IMG/VR virus record: IMGVR_UViG_3300021440_000093 | Coordinates: 1 to 29,471 of that record | Length of the DNA stretch: 29,471 nucleotides | Source: a virus | Reading direction: 5' to 3' (one strand) | Shown here: positions 26,794 to 29,471 of the stretch, one piece after another | Layout of the letters: each line of letters begins with the position of its first letter | Position numbering within the stretch: position 1 is the stretch's first letter | Notes under the pieces: generated by a model | The model's database searches: none | The model's input: the letters and a program-made list of their open reading frames with translations, nothing else | Told to the model about the DNA's origin: nothing | Position numbers and translations under genes: made by a program

Positions 26794-29471
26794 ATGATCA
26801 ATAATGACGAAGAAATTCAGTGGGCATATCTCTTAGATCCCACATTTGAGCTAGTCAATTCCGCAGGCAAGCCTTTGACTGATGGATGGCTAGAAGTATA
26901 CATTCACGGAACACGTAATAAGTATTACTGTGCATCTGACTTTGACGGAACATTACATCCGTTCAAGATTCCTCTAGATTCCCTCGGCGCCAACATCGTG
27001 TTGGCGTCTCCTGCTCATTCTTATGACGTCTATGTCTATAACAGGTTCGGATCTTTGGTGATGAGCCGTTATAACGTAGTGCCTGCTACTGGTGACGGAA
27101 GTGTCATTAAAGACGTCGTAACCATTACATCTGAAGATGGCACCGTTGATGTATCTACATCAGACCAGACTAATTGGGACTTATCCATTAAGAATACTGT
27201 AGACACAGTCGTTGAAGGATTGACCGAGCTCATCGCTGCTACAGGTGAAGATCTTCAAGATCAGATTGATAATAAGAAAGATAAGCAGACACCTTATTCA
27301 AAGTCTGGTTCGGTAACTAAGACTATTACCTCAATTAGCCAGAACGCGAACGGCGAAATTTCCGTAACATACAGCGACATTGATTTGCCGCCTGAAGTAC
27401 CTAACGTTGATCTTACATCACCGTGTGGAACTATTGACATTCAGACAGATGTTGATGTAGAGTCTAATACCAAGACATTTAAGATTGATGTTAAGAAGTC
27501 TAACATGCAGTACTTTGATGGCTATGCAGGTGCTAGCCATTATGAAGACCGTGACCCAGGTAGTGCATTTGCCTTCGGATGTCCTATGAATAACTGGAGT
27601 GAATATAAGTATGAAGGCGACTTTATCACTAATAATTGGCAGGCCGCAGGAAATATGAATTTCTTGCTAAAGCCAGGTATCTACTTGGTCACAGCAACTA
27701 TTCGTTACGCTATGACTAATACATCTGCCGCTAACGCAGATGGTTACATTCGTATAGCAACAGGTTCATATAATGGTCTTGAGAATGGTACTCGCTATAA
27801 AGACTGGTCACATGAATATCAGATGGGCGAGAACACTATTCAGATGGCATTCGTTCGCACGGTGCTTGATGGTGGTAACTATTCTTACATTGGTGGAAAT
27901 GACCTTTACTTCTATCCGTATTTGCCTTATGGTGTGAACTACGCACAGCTAGATCATCTTCAGATCGTAAAGTTGGATTCTGTGGTTGGTCAAGGCGGTG
28001 GTTCTGGTTCCAACACAGTCGTAACATCGTCAGATCATTCTGTTGAAATTACTGAGACTACTGTTGGTGACACTACTACTTATGACCTTTCTGTTGATGC
28101 AGCGAGCGGAACCGAATATACTGCTGGTGATGCAATAGATATTACCAACGACACTATCAACGTCAAGGTAAATCCGGCATCCGGCATTGACATAGTTGAT
28201 GATAAATTGGTGGTAAAGGTTGGAGAAGGTCTTTCTATAGATCCAGCATCTGGCTTGGTAATTATCAACTCTGAAGTTGGTGATGTAGTTGCTACTGTTG
28301 AGAAATTGAAGACCGACCTTGATACTCAGTTGACAGTTAACTTTGACATGCCAAATGTTGATAACGTATATGACTTTGCTGACCCATCTGTTATCGGTAT
28401 GTCAAATGGTGCAGTAATGCTCTGTCAGGCTTTCACAGTTCCTATCAATCACGACATTCGTGTTGATGATGGTGAGACTGAGAATCCTACACTCATTGGT
28501 ATCTATGCAAAGCAGGCTTTCACAGGTAAGAAGATTATGCTTGCCCTGTATGTCTATGACTTTGATACTGGCTATACAGATTATGTTGGCGATACTGGTC
28601 CTGTAGAAGTTACGCAAGGTAGAAATGAATTTCCATTAGTTCATATCAATTCTAACATTACTGAACTTAAATCTTCTTGCGTATACTATGCATCACTTTA
28701 CCTTCCTTCTAATGCTCACAGCAATGGTCTTTACCTTGCTGGTTGCCCATCATACAGTAATGCATCTTACATCAATGCTACACCAAGATTTACTGTAGGT
28801 GTTGAGAACATTATCAATCCTAACACTAACCAGGAAATTGATATGTCAAATGCTACTACTGGTAGATTGGATTTCAATGATGGTAATGGTAACTATTACA
28901 TTGGTCCTTGGTCAGATAACTATAATGAAAGACCTTCTATCCCAAGATTCTTTATGCAGATTCGTAATGGCGATGCTGAAGCACCTGTCGTAGTTGAACC
29001 ATTCACTGACATTGGAAGTTATACATTGAAGAATACTTCGTCTGTAACTGATGTATTTGGTTCAACTATCACAGTCAATACATCTACTTACGGTGCTATG
29101 TTCATGGAAGTTACACCTGCTCAAGATGTTGATGTTACTGGTTGGGTATGCTATGATAACTACAGCATAGATGAAAGAAATTGGTATGGAATGGTATTTG
29201 ATTCAAGCTTTGAGAACCAGTTATCTAGCAATAGTAACGGAACTGTATCTGAACTAGGTGAAATTTCAACTGGTGTATATGGTCATGAATTTACTCGTAG
29301 CACTCCACTTCATTTGACTGCTGGAACTACTTATAGATTCTTGGTCGGTATTCCTCATAGCAATAACGATATGCTAGTTCAGTATAATACACCTTCTGTA
29401 CCTAAGAATTTGCATCTATTTGAAAGTGGTTATAATGTATCTCAATGGGTTACATATAGCAGAGCAAATAA
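26794..29471 (+). CDS. Tail fibre protein (runs off the right end, completed at 1-266)
   Basis: ATG 26794 has GGAGTAAAGG upstream. The frame is open to the last base and continues at position 212 to the TAA at 264-266, giving 910 residues on the circle. Residues 1-100 form a virion-attachment type domain: LDPTFELVNSAGKPLTDGW, EVYIHGTRNKYY, DFDGTLHPFKIPLDSLG, YDVYVYNRFGSLV. Residues 105-330 contain a jelly-roll-like region and shaft-type sequences. Around residue 440 the repeat VNPASGIDIVDD / IDPASGLVIIN is typical of trimeric fibre shafts. The C-terminal 400 residues form beta-rich, Asn/Thr-rich modules likely to bind the receptor. No chaperone or enzymatic domain seen. Confidence 0.8.
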   Translation, partial: MINNDEEIQWAYLLDPTFELVNSAGKPLTDGWLEVYIHGTRNKYYCASDFDGTLHPFKIPLDSLGANIVLASPAHSYDVYVYNRFGSLVMSRYNVVPATGDGSVIKDVVTITSEDGTVDVSTSDQTNWDLSIKNTVDTVVEGLTELIAATGEDLQDQIDNKKDKQTPYSKSGSVTKTITSISQNANGEISVTYSDIDLPPEVPNVDLTSPCGTIDIQTDVDVESNTKTFKIDVKKSNMQYFDGYAGASHYEDRDPGSAFAFGCPMNNWSEYKYEGDFITNNWQAAGNMNFLLKPGIYLVTATIRYAMTNTSAANADGYIRIATGSYNGLENGTRYKDWSHEYQMGENTIQMAFVRTVLDGGNYSYIGGNDLYFYPYLPYGVNYAQLDHLQIVKLDSVVGQGGGSGSNTVVTSSDHSVEITETTVGDTTTYDLSVDAASGTEYTAGDAIDITNDTINVKVNPASGIDIVDDKLVVKVGEGLSIDPASGLVIINSEVGDVVATVEKLKTDLDTQLTVNFDMPNVDNVYDFADPSVIGMSNGAVMLCQAFTVPINHDIRVDDGETENPTLIGIYAKQAFTGKKIMLALYVYDFDTGYTDYVGDTGPVEVTQGRNEFPLVHINSNITELKSSCVYYASLYLPSNAHSNGLYLAGCPSYSNASYINATPRFTVGVENIINPNTNQEIDMSNATTGRLDFNDGNGNYYIGPWSDNYNERPSIPRFFMQIRNGDAEAPVVVEPFTDIGSYTLKNTSSVTDVFGSTITVNTSTYGAMFMEVTPAQDVDVTGWVCYDNYSIDERNWYGMVFDSSFENQLSSNSNGTVSELGEISTGVYGHEFTRSTPLHLTAGTTYRFLVGIPHSNNDMLVQYNTPSVPKNLHLFESGYNVSQWVTYSRAN
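29261..29471. repeat. Terminal redundancy, right copy
   Basis: Same 211 bases as 1-211 except C at 29346 against A at 86. See the left copy; both lie in the same reading frame of the fibre gene. Confidence 0.95.

Noticed and set aside
1-29471. Alternative genetic code or stop-codon reassignment
   Set aside because: TAA, TAG and TGA all end genes at expected places and no gene is broken by in-frame stops.
1-29471. Integrase, repressor or other lysogeny module
   Set aside because: No recombinase or helix-turn-helix repressor motif was recognised, so lysogeny cannot be supported.
1-29471. Palindromic restriction-site avoidance (GATC, GGCC, CTAG and others) as the explanation of word depletion
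   Set aside because: These palindromes occur in the sequence (for example GGATCC, CTAG, GAATTC); only the non-palindromic or A-run words are missing.

Overview
The window looks like one complete genome, about 29.26 kb, of a short-tailed (podovirus-type) phage with P22-like virion genes. The first 211 bases recur as the last 211 (29261-29471) with one synonymous difference, so the sequence closes into a circle or is terminally redundant. The tail-fibre frame that runs off the right end continues in frame at the left end. GC is roughly 40 percent, the standard genetic code fits, and AAGGAG-type ribosome sites are common. A stand-alone NrdD-type glycyl-radical domain points to an anaerobic host (gut or rumen type). 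I cannot name the host taxon.

Layout on the circle. (1) Rightward, 26794 through the join to 3691: a 910-residue tail fibre, a second fibre-like protein, a membrane coiled-coil protein, a tandem pair of paralogous unknown proteins, two overlapping micro-ORFs, the NrdD-like radical domain, a DUF5675 and a DUF1353 protein. (2) Leftward, 6663 to 3849: an archaeo-eukaryotic-type primase (the only replication protein seen), a GIY-YIG nuclease, a small two-helix membrane protein and a basic unknown protein. (3) A 597-base divergent non-coding region, 6664-7260, the best candidate for origin and control. (4) Rightward, 7261 to 25171: small early-type genes, a DUF4422 protein, tRNA-Ala, small and large terminase, HNH nuclease, YkgJ-type protein, P22 gp4-like and gp10-like tail genes, ejection proteins, tailspike, portal, KTSC protein, scaffold, coat. 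(5) Leftward, 26702 to 25241: a small sigma-like protein (T4 gp55 flavour) and a glycosyltransferase. Bidirectional hairpin terminators sit at both convergent junctions.

The most unusual property is genome-wide. Reading both strands by eye I find no occurrence of AAAA/TTTT, AAAC/GTTT or ACAA/TTGT, although roughly a thousand would be expected. The rule holds in genes, the tRNA, terminators and intergenic DNA, and it drives codon choice (AAA for Lys essentially only before codons starting with G or T). This suggests extreme selection against a DNA word, either by a host defence or by a phage nuclease that spares its own genome.

Second in interest is a likely regulatory circuit. Three copies of a 72-bp near-palindrome lie in non-coding DNA at operon boundaries. 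TATAAATA late-type promoter motifs stand correctly oriented before three operons, two of them sharing a 17-base core. A sigma-like protein is encoded that could read them.
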